Source of the DNA: Bordetella parapertussis
Lineage (GTDB): Bacteria; Pseudomonadota; Gammaproteobacteria; Burkholderiales; SG8-41
Direction: 5' to 3'
NCBI GenBank assembly: GCA_945861275.1
Contig: CAMATZ010000010.1
Span: forward strand, 1 to 64,000
DNA: 64,000 nt
Under the pieces are notes generated by a model, which did no database searches, was not told where the DNA came from, and saw nothing but the letters and a program-made list of their open reading frames with translations. Below, in pieces: positions 41,734 through 50,224 of this stretch. The first letter of the stretch is position 1. Each line of letters opens with the position of its first letter. Both the position numbers and the translations under genes were made by a program.

Positions 41734-43914
41734 ATGCTTTTTGGACGCCATACCAAGAACCCGATCAAGATTGCCGATAAAGGCGTGGTTGATTGGAAAT
41801 ATACCACCTGCGGCTACTGCTCAACCGGTTGTTCGATCGAGGTCGGGCTCAATGCCGATGGCAAGGCGGTGGCCGCGCGTGGTGTTGCCGATGCGCCGGT
41901 GAATCAGGGCAAGCTGTGCATCAAGGGCATCTTCGAGCACGAACTGTTCAACTCCGCCAATCGCGGCAAGACGCCGCTTGCGCGCGACAAAATCATCGAC
42001 ACCTATGGTGAGGTGTCGTGGGACGTGGCGCTGGATCGTACCGCTGCCGAATTTCTGCGCATCCAGGAAAAATACGGGCGCGATTCCGTTGCCATTGTTT
42101 CCACCGGGCAGATACTGACCGAGGAGTTCTACACGCTCGGCAAGTTGACGCGCGGGGTGATCGGCACCAACAACTATGACGGCAACACCACGCTGTGCAT
42201 GGCTTCCGCCGTGTCCGGCTACAAGCGCTCTTTCGGTTCCGATGGCCCGCCCGGCTGCTACGACGATTTCGAGCACACCGAATGCCTGCTCGCATTCGGC
42301 TCCAATCTGCCCGAGCAACACCCCATCATTTACTGGCGTCTCAAGATGGCGCTGGAGAAGCGAAAATTTCCGGTGGTCGTGGTCGATCCGCGCGTCACCA
42401 TGTTTGCGCAGATGGCCGACATTCATCTGCCGGTCACGCCCGGCACCGATCTCGCGCTGCTCAATAGCCTGGCGCATGTGATCCTGAAGGAGAATCTGCA
42501 CGACCGCGCGTACATCGAGGCGCATACCAGCGGCTTTGACGAATTCGCCGCGTTGGTAGCGCAATATGATCCGGTCACGGTGGCGCCGATATGCGGCATC
42601 GACGAGGACACCATCCGCCACGTCGCGCGCCTCTACGCGAAGGCGGGCGCCGCGATGTCGATCTGGACCATGGGCATCAACCAGAGCACGCATGGCTCGG
42701 ATGGCGTGGCGGCGATCAACAGCCTGAATCTCATCACCGGCAACATCGGCAAACCGGGCGGCACCAGCCTGTCAATCACCGGCCAGTGCAATGCCATGGG
42801 CACGCGCGAATGGTCTTCGTGTTCGGGCCTGCCCGGCTATCGCGCACTGGAGAAAGAAAAAGACCGCGAAACCATCGGCAAGTTCTGGGGCGTGGATCCG
42901 GAGTTTTTTCCCAAGCAGCGCGGCATGTTCATGACCGACATTTTTCCCGCCATGGAAACCGGCCAGATCAAGGCGCTGTGGCTGATCGCCACCAATCCGA
43001 TGACCTCGATGCCCAACGCGCCGCGCATCAAGAAGACCTTGCAAAACCTGGAATTTCTGGTGGTGCAGGATGCGTATGCCGATGTTGAAACCACCAAATA
43101 CGCACATGTGTTTCTGCCGGCCGCGCTGTGGGGTGAAAAGGAAGGCGTGTTCACCAACACCGAGCGGCGCGTCAATCTGGTGCGCAAGGTGATGGAGCCG
43201 CACGGCAATTCCAAGGCTGACCTGTGGATATTCAACCAGATGGCGAAGCGTTTCGAGCAGGGGCGCAAGATGCGCTTTCCTGAAACGTCTGCCGAGGTGT
43301 TCGAGGAGATGCGCGAGCTGTCCCGCGGGCGCATGCTCGACTATTCCGGCTTGACCCACGACAGGATCGAGAAGCAACGCGGCATTCAGTGGCCGTGCGC
43401 GGAAGGCGCCGAGAGTGGTTCGCAGCGCCTGTACACCGATGGCGTGTTTCAGCACGCGGACGGCAAGGCCAAGCTGCTGGTGCTGCCGTTTGTCGATAAC
43501 AACGAGCGGCCGGACAAGCAGTTTCCGTTCTGGCTCAACAGCGGCCGCGTGGTCGAGCATTTCCACACGCGCACGCGCACCGGCAAGATCGGCAACGTCA
43601 ACAAGTTCAGTCCCACGCCGTATATGGAAATGAATCCGGACGCGGCGCGCGAGCTGGGGGTCGGCCACATGACTTATGCGCGCCTGATTTCGCGGCGCGG
43701 TTACGCGGTGGTGCTGGTGCAGACGACGCATCGCGTGCCGCATAACATGGTGTTCATCCCGTTCCATTTTCACGAGTGCGTGAACCAGCTGACGCTGGGC
43801 CTGCTCGATCCGCATTCGCGCCAGCCTGCGTTCAAGCAATGCGCGGTGAAAATCGAACCCGCCAGCGATCAATTGGCCGCGGCCGCGGCTAACGTCGCCG
43901 CGCGCAGTTACTGA
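41734..43914 (+). CDS. Assimilatory-type nitrate reductase catalytic subunit (molybdopterin)
   Basis: This 726-aa member of the DMSO-reductase superfamily, NarB/NasA branch, has an N-terminal [4Fe-4S] motif Cys26-x2-Cys29-x3-Cys33-x28-Cys62 and the Mo-coordinating Cys155 in NTTLCMASAVSGYKRSFGSD. Later come TNPMTSMP and the cofactor-binding C-terminal domain with HFHTRTRTGKIGNVN. It lacks a Tat signal and so is cytoplasmic. It also lacks the C-terminal Bfd-like [2Fe-2S] domain of Klebsiella NasA. The gene 11 bp downstream encodes a DmsBC-like electron-transfer partner. Nitrate as substrate is inferred from the nrt/nir neighbours. Confidence 0.9.
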   Translation: MLFGRHTKNPIKIADKGVVDWKYTTCGYCSTGCSIEVGLNADGKAVAARGVADAPVNQGKLCIKGIFEHELFNSANRGKTPLARDKIIDTYGEVSWDVALDRTAAEFLRIQEKYGRDSVAIVSTGQILTEEFYTLGKLTRGVIGTNNYDGNTTLCMASAVSGYKRSFGSDGPPGCYDDFEHTECLLAFGSNLPEQHPIIYWRLKMALEKRKFPVVVVDPRVTMFAQMADIHLPVTPGTDLALLNSLAHVILKENLHDRAYIEAHTSGFDEFAALVAQYDPVTVAPICGIDEDTIRHVARLYAKAGAAMSIWTMGINQSTHGSDGVAAINSLNLITGNIGKPGGTSLSITGQCNAMGTREWSSCSGLPGYRALEKEKDRETIGKFWGVDPEFFPKQRGMFMTDIFPAMETGQIKALWLIATNPMTSMPNAPRIKKTLQNLEFLVVQDAYADVETTKYAHVFLPAALWGEKEGVFTNTERRVNLVRKVMEPHGNSKADLWIFNQMAKRFEQGRKMRFPETSAEVFEEMRELSRGRMLDYSGLTHDRIEKQRGIQWPCAEGAESGSQRLYTDGVFQHADGKAKLLVLPFVDNNERPDKQFPFWLNSGRVVEHFHTRTRTGKIGNVNKFSPTPYMEMNPDAARELGVGHMTYARLISRRGYAVVLVQTTHRVPHNMVFIPFHFHECVNQLTLGLLDPHSRQPAFKQCAVKIEPASDQLAAAAANVAARSY

Positions 43915-43925
43915 AGAGGAAAACC

Positions 43926-45887
43926 ATGCTTAACGTGGGCGTAGACAAAGACGGACTGGCCTTCATTGCGCCGTCCCCCGCCAGCACCAGTACGGTGGGC
44001 TGCGGTAGCGGTAGCGGCTGCGGCTGCGAAGGCGCAGCACCTGCATTCAAGCGGCGCGAGCATGAGCCGGCCTATGCCTTGCTGCAACCATCGAATGACG
44101 CCACGGTCAATCAGCACGGCAAATCCATTCGCCTGGTCGATGAAACCAACGCCCTTGCCGGCAAGAGTCTGAAAATCAACGGCAGCGATGCCATCAGTGT
44201 CAACCCGGACCGCTACAAGCAGCACGGTTTTCATTTCAGCGCCGACAACTGCATCGGCTGTCATGCCTGCGAGGCGGCATGCAGCGAGAAAAACAATCTG
44301 CCGGCGCACATCAGCTTTCGTTCGGTGGGCTACGTCGAAGGCGGCAGCTACCCCGATTTTCGCCGCGTCAATATTTCGATGGCGTGCAACCACTGTGACG
44401 ATCCGGTATGTCTGAAAGGCTGTCCGACGCGGGCCTATACCAAGTTCGCCGAATACGGCGCGGTGCTGCAGGATCCGGACATCTGCTTCGGCTGCGGTTA
44501 TTGCACCTGGGTGTGCCCGTATAACGCACCGCAACTCGACCCGATCAAGGGCGAAGTGTCCAAGTGCAATATGTGCGTCGACCGGCTCGAAGTGGGCTTG
44601 AAGCCCGCGTGTGCCGCGGCGTGTCTGGCCGGTGCGCTGGACTTCGGCGTTATCGAAACCACACCCGAGAACCGCGTGCAGGCCAAGCTTGCGATACCCG
44701 GTTTTCCCGATCCGGAAATCACGCACCCGAACATCCGCTTTCAGCAAACGCGCGAGCTGCCGCGTGAGATGTTCCGCACCGACAGCATGCCGCTGGTGTA
44801 TGTCAAGAAGCAGGAAGCCGGCAACGCGAGCTACCAGCCACAGGTGGCGGAGAAGCTGTTGCTGCGCGAATGGAATCTTCAGAAACTGAGTTCGCGCGAA
44901 AATCCGCTGGTGTTTTTCACGCTGGTATCGCAGGGCGTGATCGGCGCGTTTCTCACGTTGTTTGTGGGACCGATGTTGGGCTTGAACGCATTGTCGATGG
45001 AAGCGCACCCGGCGCTTCATGCGTCGCTGCTGTTCGTGCTGCTCGCGGTGGAGACCGCCGCACTCGCGATTTCCACCGCGCACCTGGGCAAGCCGCATCG
45101 CTTCTACCGTGCCTTCAATAATCTGCGCCACTCGCCGGTGAGCCGTGAAGTCGCCGGCATCGCGGTGTTCTTCAATGCGCTGGGTCTGTACGCGTTGTTA
45201 TCCGTCATGCCGGGCTTGTTCTCGTGGCTGTTGCCGCAGAGCTGGATCGGCACACTGCAATCCTTTTCAGGCTGGCTGGCGGTGGTGTCGGGTCCGTTGG
45301 CGATCTACGCGATGAACCGTATTTATCGCATCAGGGCGCGCCCGTTCTGGGATCACTGGCAAGTGCTCACCACGTTCTACGGTTCGATGCTGACCTTGGG
45401 CGCGTTGGCGGTGGGCGTGGTTTATGCAGTGGTGCTGGCCGCGCAAGGCCAGGCGTTTTCCGGTCTGTTGTCGGTGCTGGTGTGGCCGATGGTGCTGGGA
45501 CTGGTGATCGAGGCGGCGGGATTGGCGATGCACGCGCGCGATCTTGAAAAGCGCGGCGGCGAGGCCGCCGCGTCGCAGCTTGAACAACGCACCACCTTCG
45601 GCAAGACCTACCTGCTGCGCAATAGCGGCATCGCCGTCAGCATCGCAGCGCTGATTGCGCTTGGCATGGCACCGCTCGACGGCATCGCCGGCGCAACGGC
45701 GTGGCTGTTGGTGGCAGGGCTGGTGATTGCAACCGCCGCTGTTGGCCGTGCATTGTTCTACGTGCTGGTCATTCCCACCACTATGCCGGGTGCCTTCTTC
45801 TGGCGCAACAAAGGCTTCGAGGAGCACGCGCGGGCGACCGGGCTGGCGAAAATGCCACAGGTGGGCGTGTTGCCGAATGTCCACTGA
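43926..45887 (+). CDS. DmsB-DmsC-like fusion: four-cluster ferredoxin plus quinol-oxidising membrane anchor
   Basis: This 653-aa fusion begins with an extension of about 100 residues containing GCGSGSGCGCEG (Cys26, 32, 34). A DmsB-type ferredoxin with four 4-cysteine groups follows (CIGCHACEAAC, CNHCDDPVCLKGC, CFGCGYCTWVC, CNMC...CAAAC). The C-terminal half has about eight membrane helices (about 300-640) like DmsC, which takes electrons from quinol. It should feed the nitrate reductase encoded upstream and tie it to the inner face of the membrane. DmsB and DmsC are usually separate chains. The Cys-rich N-terminal tail might bind a metal or cluster. Confidence 0.88.
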   Translation: MLNVGVDKDGLAFIAPSPASTSTVGCGSGSGCGCEGAAPAFKRREHEPAYALLQPSNDATVNQHGKSIRLVDETNALAGKSLKINGSDAISVNPDRYKQHGFHFSADNCIGCHACEAACSEKNNLPAHISFRSVGYVEGGSYPDFRRVNISMACNHCDDPVCLKGCPTRAYTKFAEYGAVLQDPDICFGCGYCTWVCPYNAPQLDPIKGEVSKCNMCVDRLEVGLKPACAAACLAGALDFGVIETTPENRVQAKLAIPGFPDPEITHPNIRFQQTRELPREMFRTDSMPLVYVKKQEAGNASYQPQVAEKLLLREWNLQKLSSRENPLVFFTLVSQGVIGAFLTLFVGPMLGLNALSMEAHPALHASLLFVLLAVETAALAISTAHLGKPHRFYRAFNNLRHSPVSREVAGIAVFFNALGLYALLSVMPGLFSWLLPQSWIGTLQSFSGWLAVVSGPLAIYAMNRIYRIRARPFWDHWQVLTTFYGSMLTLGALAVGVVYAVVLAAQGQAFSGLLSVLVWPMVLGLVIEAAGLAMHARDLEKRGGEAAASQLEQRTTFGKTYLLRNSGIAVSIAALIALGMAPLDGIAGATAWLLVAGLVIATAAVGRALFYVLVIPTTMPGAFFWRNKGFEEHARATGLAKMPQVGVLPNVH

Positions 45888-45972
45888 GAAAATTTAATCA
45901 CTCAAGTTAACTCGAAGCGTTCACGGATTTGGCGTCCCCGCATCGGTACCTATTTTGTGAGTAGGCAGCATC

Positions 45973-46557
45973 ATGCTACGTATTATGCTGGTTGACGAAT
46001 CCCCGGAGCGTTCGCTTAGTCTGCGCCTCGCTCTGCAAGGATTGGGTCATGACATCGTTGCGGAATTCTCTGATTCGCGAACGCTGTGTAACGATGTCCG
46101 GCGGCACGATCCCGACACCATCATCGTAAACACGGATTCACCCGGGCACGACACGCTGGAGGCTTTGTGCAGTATCTCCGCAGGCTGCCCGCGTCCCATC
46201 GTCATGTTCACTCGCGATGCCCGGCGTGTTTCCATACGTGATGCGGTGCGCGCGGGGGTTAGCGCCTATGTGGTAGATGGGGTTGACGGCTTTGCGCCGG
46301 AGCGCGTCGCGCCGATTATCGAGGCTGCGCGCGCGCGCTTCGAGGCGCTGCAACTGGTGCGGGCCGAGCTCGCACAGACCAAAGGCAAGCTCTCCGAGCG
46401 CAAACTGATCGACCGCGCCAAGGGCATCCTGATGAAGGAAAAAAAATTGTCCGAGGAAGAAGCCTATCGCCTGCTGCGCAAGCTCGCGATGGATCGCAGC
46501 GCGCCGCTGGGCACGGTCTCGGAACAAGTGATTACCTACGCCAAGCTTTTGGGCTGA
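45973..46557 (+). CDS. nasT: NasT-type ANTAR response regulator
   Basis: This 194-aa protein has an N-terminal receiver-like domain (Asp8, Asp55 in NTDSPGHD; the usual conserved Lys is replaced by the AYVVDG motif, normal for NasT). After a coiled linker comes the ANTAR RNA-binding domain (LIDRAKGILMKEKKLSEEEAYRLLRKLAMD). ANTAR proteins bind two-hairpin hexaloop RNAs and prevent termination. A matching leader lies directly downstream, before nrtA. In known systems NasT is held by the nitrate sensor NasS; no cytoplasmic NasS is encoded here. A GTAGGC region precedes the ATG. Confidence 0.9.
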   Translation: MLRIMLVDESPERSLSLRLALQGLGHDIVAEFSDSRTLCNDVRRHDPDTIIVNTDSPGHDTLEALCSISAGCPRPIVMFTRDARRVSIRDAVRAGVSAYVVDGVDGFAPERVAPIIEAARARFEALQLVRAELAQTKGKLSERKLIDRAKGILMKEKKLSEEEAYRLLRKLAMDRSAPLGTVSEQVITYAKLLG

Positions 46558-46702
46558 AGGTTTTGTGCGTCCTTGGTGCGCATGCCCTGCATTGTGCACC
46601 GCAACAGCGCGTTGCATCCGATTTGAAACCAGGAGCATGCAAATACAAATAAGTAAATAAAAACAAAAGGTTATGTAAAATTATGCTTTCATGAATCGGC
46701 GT

Positions 46703-46718
46703 TGGCACGCCGATTGCT
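46703..46718 (+). promoter_or_regulatory. Sigma-54 promoter of nrtA
   Basis: TGGCAC-GCCGA-TTGCT is an exact -24/-12 match. It overlaps a perfect 8-bp inverted repeat (AATCGGCG/CGCCGATT, 46694-46715). The predicted start is about 46729, so the leader is about 120 nt. NtrC-like half sites (TTGGTGC at 46573, GTGCACC at 46594) lie about 105-130 bp upstream. Confidence 0.85.
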
Positions 46719-46734
46719 ATTGGTGTAGCGAGAG

Positions 46735-46820
46735 CAGGCCAACGGCGGTCTGTTCAAGAACAAGGGTGTTCAACTGCGGTGCGTTGTTTGCGCGCTGCAG
46801 TGGAGCGCCCTTTTTATTTT
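46735..46820 (+). promoter_or_regulatory. ANTAR-type antitermination leader of nrtA
   Basis: Two hairpins with six-base loops follow the expected transcript start. The first is CAGGCC[AACGGC]GGTCTG (46735-46752), the second GAAC[AAGGGT]GTTC (46758-46771). Both loops have A at position 1 and G at position 4, the rule known for ANTAR targets. A GCGCT/AGCGC hairpin (46792-46808) followed by TTTTTATTTT then forms a terminator 30 bp before the nrtA start. The nearby NasT-type protein is the likely binder. The stems were paired by eye. Confidence 0.7.
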
Positions 46821-46849
46821 GTGCAGACAACACTGAGGTGGAGAACAGC

Positions 46850-48145
46850 ATGGACCATAACATCACTCGCAATACGCTTAGCGCACCGGCAAATACCCAA
46901 CAACCTCAGTTGAGTGATGTGCGCCGAAAATTTCTCAAGCAAGCGGGCGCGGCTGCGATCATGAGCCTGGTGCACCCGGCGGTGCGCGCCGCGGCATGGG
47001 TCGCGGGTTCGGATGCGCCCGAGAAGAAGGAAGTCAAGATCGGCTTCATTCCGCTCACCGATTGCGCCTCGGTGGTGATCGCCTCGGTGATGAAGTTCGA
47101 CGAAAAATTCGGCATCAAGATCACGCCCACCAAAGAGGCGTCGTGGGCTGCAGTGCGCGACAAGCTGGTCAACGGCGAGATCGACGCCGCGCACGTGCTC
47201 TACGGCCTTATCTACGGGCTGCAACTGGGCATCAGCGGGCCGAAGAAAGACATGGCCATCCTGATGAATCTGAATCACAACGGCCAGGCCATCACGCTGT
47301 CGCGCAAACTCTACGACAAAGGCGTGAAAGATGGCGCGAGCCTGAAGGCGCTGATCGACAAGGAAAAGGGCGATTACACCTTTGCGCATACCTTTCCCAC
47401 CGGCACGCATGCGATGTGGATCTACTACTGGCTGGCGGCCCATGGCATCAATCCGTTCAAGGATGTGAAGACCATCACCGTGCCGCCGCCGCAGATGGTG
47501 GCGAATATGCGCGTTGGCAATATGGACGGTTACTGTGTCGGCGAGCCGTGGAACAACCGCGCCATCGTCGACAAGATCGGCTTTACCGCCAACACCACGC
47601 AGGAAATCTGGAAAGACCACCCGGAAAAAACGCTCGGCTGCTCGGCGGAATTCGTGCAGAAGCACCCGAACACCGCGCGCGCCATGACGGCCGCGGTGAT
47701 CGAAGCCGGCAAATGGATCGACGCCTCGCTTTCCAACCGGCAGAAAACCGCCGACATCATCGCCGACCGCGCCTATGTCAACACCGACAAGGATGTGATT
47801 GTCGCGCGCATGCTCGGCCGCTACGACAACGGTATCGGCAAGACCTGGGACGACAAGGACTATATGAAGTTTCACAACGACGGCTACGTCAATTTTCCGT
47901 ATCTGTCCGATGGCATGTGGTTCATGACGCAGCATCGCCGCTGGGGCCTGCTCAAGACTGATCCCGATTACCTGGCGGTCGCCAAGCAGGTCAACCGCAT
48001 CGACGTCTATAAGGATGCCGCGGCGGCGACCAAAACAGCACTGCCCAAAGACCCGATGCGCACGGCGAAGATGATCGACGGCGTGGTGTGGGACGGCAGG
48101 GATCCCAAGCGCTACGCCGGGGATTTCAAGATCAAGATGGCCTGA
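46850..48145 (+). CDS. nrtA: Nitrate ABC transporter substrate-binding protein
   Basis: This 431-aa CmpA/NrtA-type receptor has a twin-arginine-like export signal (VRRKFLKQAGAAAIMSLVHP, about 24-43), the mature start VKIGFIPLTDCASVVIA, and family segments SWAAVRDKLVNGEIDAAHVLYG, HNGQAITLS, TFPTGTHAMWIYYWLAAHGI and DGYCVGEPWNNRA. The ATG at 46850 follows GGTGGAG; a longer frame upstream would run through the leader hairpins. It delivers nitrate to NrtBC encoded after it. Expression is probably controlled at the sigma-54 promoter and at the leader terminator. Confidence 0.92.
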   Translation: MDHNITRNTLSAPANTQQPQLSDVRRKFLKQAGAAAIMSLVHPAVRAAAWVAGSDAPEKKEVKIGFIPLTDCASVVIASVMKFDEKFGIKITPTKEASWAAVRDKLVNGEIDAAHVLYGLIYGLQLGISGPKKDMAILMNLNHNGQAITLSRKLYDKGVKDGASLKALIDKEKGDYTFAHTFPTGTHAMWIYYWLAAHGINPFKDVKTITVPPPQMVANMRVGNMDGYCVGEPWNNRAIVDKIGFTANTTQEIWKDHPEKTLGCSAEFVQKHPNTARAMTAAVIEAGKWIDASLSNRQKTADIIADRAYVNTDKDVIVARMLGRYDNGIGKTWDDKDYMKFHNDGYVNFPYLSDGMWFMTQHRRWGLLKTDPDYLAVAKQVNRIDVYKDAAAATKTALPKDPMRTAKMIDGVVWDGRDPKRYAGDFKIKMA

Positions 48146-48175
48146 TTTCAGAATGCCGACAACGGAGGTCACCCT

Positions 48176-49102
48176 ATGAGTTCGATTGCAATCAGAAAGA
48201 GCGACGCGTTAGCGGTCGTTGTGTCGTCGCCACAAACGGGTGCGTCACACCCGGCCGCGCCCGCGCTGACGGAGAGTGCGACACGTGCCGCCACCCGGGG
48301 CGCGGCGGCGCCTGTCAAATCCTACCGCCGCCTGCAGGCGCCCGAGTGGGTGCGCGAGGTTGTTGCCTACGTGCTCGGCCTGGTGATTTTTGCGTTGATC
48401 TGGGCGGCTGTCGCCAAAATGAGCGGGAGCATTCCTGGACCGGCGGCGGTGTGGGCCGCGGCCGTCAACATTTTTTCCGATCCGTTCTATCAGAAAGGCC
48501 CCAACGATCAAGGCATAGGCTGGAACGTGCTGTCGTCGTTAAAGCGCGTCGGCATCGGCTTTGGCCTTGCGGCGCTGGTGGGCATACCGCTCGGCTTCAT
48601 CGTCGGACGATTCAAGTTTTTGTCCGATATGGCGGCGCCGATCATCGCGCTGCTGCGCCCGGTGTCGCCGCTGGCATGGCTGCCGATCGGGCTGCTGTTG
48701 TTCAAGGCGGCAAACCCGGCGGCGATTTACGTGATTTTCATTTGCAGCCTGTGGCCGATGATTATCAATACCGCGGTGGGCGTGCAGCAGGTGCCGCAGG
48801 ACTATCTCAATGTGGCGCGCGTGCTCAAGCTTTCCGAGTGGAAGGTGTTCACCAAAATCCTGTTCCCGGCGGTGCTGCCCTACATGATCACCGGCGTGCG
48901 CTTGTCGATCGGCGTGGCGTGGCTGGTGATCGTCGCCGCTGAAATGCTAACTGGCGGCGTCGGCATCGGTTTCTGGGTGTGGGACGAATGGAACAACCTG
49001 AAAGTTGATCACATCATCATTGCCATCTTCACCATCGGCATAGTCGGGCTGCTGCTGGAACAGGCACTGGTGTTGCTGGCGCGGCGATTCAGTTATTCAT
49101 GA
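48176..49102 (+). CDS. nrtB: Nitrate ABC transporter permease
   Basis: This 308-aa inner-membrane permease has an N-terminal soluble stretch (about 1-60), several helices, and the permease loop ARVLKLSEWKVFTKILFPAVLP (EAA-type motif that contacts the ATPase). WLVIVAAEMLTGGVGIGFWVWDEW is typical for NrtB/SsuC-type permeases. GGAGG precedes the ATG. It lies between nrtA and the ATPase gene with gaps of 30 and 9 bp. Confidence 0.92.
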   Translation: MSSIAIRKSDALAVVVSSPQTGASHPAAPALTESATRAATRGAAAPVKSYRRLQAPEWVREVVAYVLGLVIFALIWAAVAKMSGSIPGPAAVWAAAVNIFSDPFYQKGPNDQGIGWNVLSSLKRVGIGFGLAALVGIPLGFIVGRFKFLSDMAAPIIALLRPVSPLAWLPIGLLLFKAANPAAIYVIFICSLWPMIINTAVGVQQVPQDYLNVARVLKLSEWKVFTKILFPAVLPYMITGVRLSIGVAWLVIVAAEMLTGGVGIGFWVWDEWNNLKVDHIIIAIFTIGIVGLLLEQALVLLARRFSYS

Positions 49103-49111
49103 GAGGCGATT

Positions 49112-49903
49112 ATGGAAAATTACCTGCAAATTGAGTCGGTCAGCATGACCTTCGACACCAAAAAAGGCGCGTTCGTCGCGCTCAGCGGCATCGACCTTGT
49201 GGTTGGAAAAGGCGAATTCGTTACACTGATCGGCCACTCCGGTTGCGGCAAATCCACGTTGCTCAACCTGGTTGCCGGGCTGCTGGCGCCGACCGAGGGC
49301 GGCATGATCCTCGCCGGACGCGAGATCGCCGGCCCCGGACCCGATCGCGGGGTGGTGTTCCAGAACCACTCGCTGCTGCCGTGGCTCAGTTGTTTTGGCA
49401 ATGTCTATCTGGCGGTCGAGCGTGTGTTCGGCGCAGCGGAGCGCAAAGCGAAGCTGAAGGCACGTACCCAGGCCGCGCTCGAAATGGTCGGTCTCGCGCA
49501 TGCCATGGATAAGATGCCGCAGGAATTGTCGGGCGGCATGAAGCAGCGTGTCGGCATCGCGCGCGCGCTGGCGATAGAGCCCAAAGTGTTGCTGCTGGAC
49601 GAGCCGTTCGGCGCGCTTGACGCGCTGACGCGCGCTTCCCTGCAGGATGAATTGATGCGCATCGTCGCCGACACCGGCGCCACGGTGCTGATGGTGACGC
49701 ACGACGTGGATGAAGCCGTGCTGCTTTCCGACCGCGTGGTGATGATGACCAACGGTCCGGCGGCAACCATCGGCGAAGTGCTGGACGTGGGCTTGCCGCG
49801 TCCACGCGAGCGTCTGGCGCTCGCCGCCAACGCGCGCTACATCCACTTGCGCTCGCGCGTGCTGGAGTTTCTCTATCAAAAGCAGTTCAAGGCTGCGGCA
49901 TGA
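49112..49903 (+). CDS. nrtC: Nitrate ABC transporter ATP-binding protein
   Basis: This 263-aa ABC ATPase has Walker A GHSGCGKST, Q-loop VFQNHSLLPW, signature LSGGMKQR, Walker B VLLLDEP and the H-loop MVTHDVDEA. It is a single-domain ATPase, so it resembles NrtD or the proteobacterial NrtC/NasD, not the cyanobacterial NrtC with a fused nitrate-binding domain. It completes the importer NrtABC. Confidence 0.9.
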   Translation: MENYLQIESVSMTFDTKKGAFVALSGIDLVVGKGEFVTLIGHSGCGKSTLLNLVAGLLAPTEGGMILAGREIAGPGPDRGVVFQNHSLLPWLSCFGNVYLAVERVFGAAERKAKLKARTQAALEMVGLAHAMDKMPQELSGGMKQRVGIARALAIEPKVLLLDEPFGALDALTRASLQDELMRIVADTGATVLMVTHDVDEAVLLSDRVVMMTNGPAATIGEVLDVGLPRPRERLALAANARYIHLRSRVLEFLYQKQFKAAA

Positions 49904-49963
49904 CCTGGTTCGAGCGTAAGAGCAGTTTCATTACGAATGCTGGTTAAACGGCAGGGGGTGAAC

Positions 49964-50224
49964 ATGCATCGATTTTCCATACAGCAACACAATATGCCGC
50001 GCCCCTACGGTATCAGTGTCGGACGCATGGCGCGCTACACCCGCAATACGGTGCTGTCACACCAGCCGATAACTATTGCAGCGGTCGAGCGGCTGCTCGC
50101 CGCGTGTGCCACGCACGTCACACAGAGTAATGATCCTGAAATCATGCAAAATTTTCAGCAGTTGCTGCTGGTGACCATGAGCGATTGGCGGCGGCGCACG
50201 GACGCAAGAGATATTCCGGGATGA
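49964..50224 (+). CDS. Small hypothetical protein upstream of the Cld-like gene
   Basis: This 86-aa protein is not recognised. The ATG at 49964 follows a GGGGGTG ribosome site. It is rich in Arg, Gln and His, with two likely helices (ITIAAVERLLAACATHV and EIMQNFQQLLLVTMSDWRRR) and no signal or membrane segment. Its stop overlaps the start of the chlorite-dismutase family gene (ATGA), so the two are probably made together and may work together, possibly in regulation of the cluster. Confidence 0.6.
   Translation: MHRFSIQQHNMPRPYGISVGRMARYTRNTVLSHQPITIAAVERLLAACATHVTQSNDPEIMQNFQQLLLVTMSDWRRRTDARDIPG

Noticed and set aside
42423-43914. Periplasmic Nap-type or respiratory Nar-type identity of the nitrate reductase
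   Set aside because: There is no Tat signal, and the gene sits with nrt, nirBD and an ANTAR regulator; the Mo ligand is Cys within a NarB/NasA-type motif, unlike the Asp of NarG.
46694-46715. Perfect hairpin AATCGGCG/CGCCGATT as the first ANTAR hairpin
   Set aside because: It overlaps the sigma-54 -24/-12 elements and would lie upstream of the transcript start. The hairpins at 46735 and 46758 fit the A1/G4 loop rule better.
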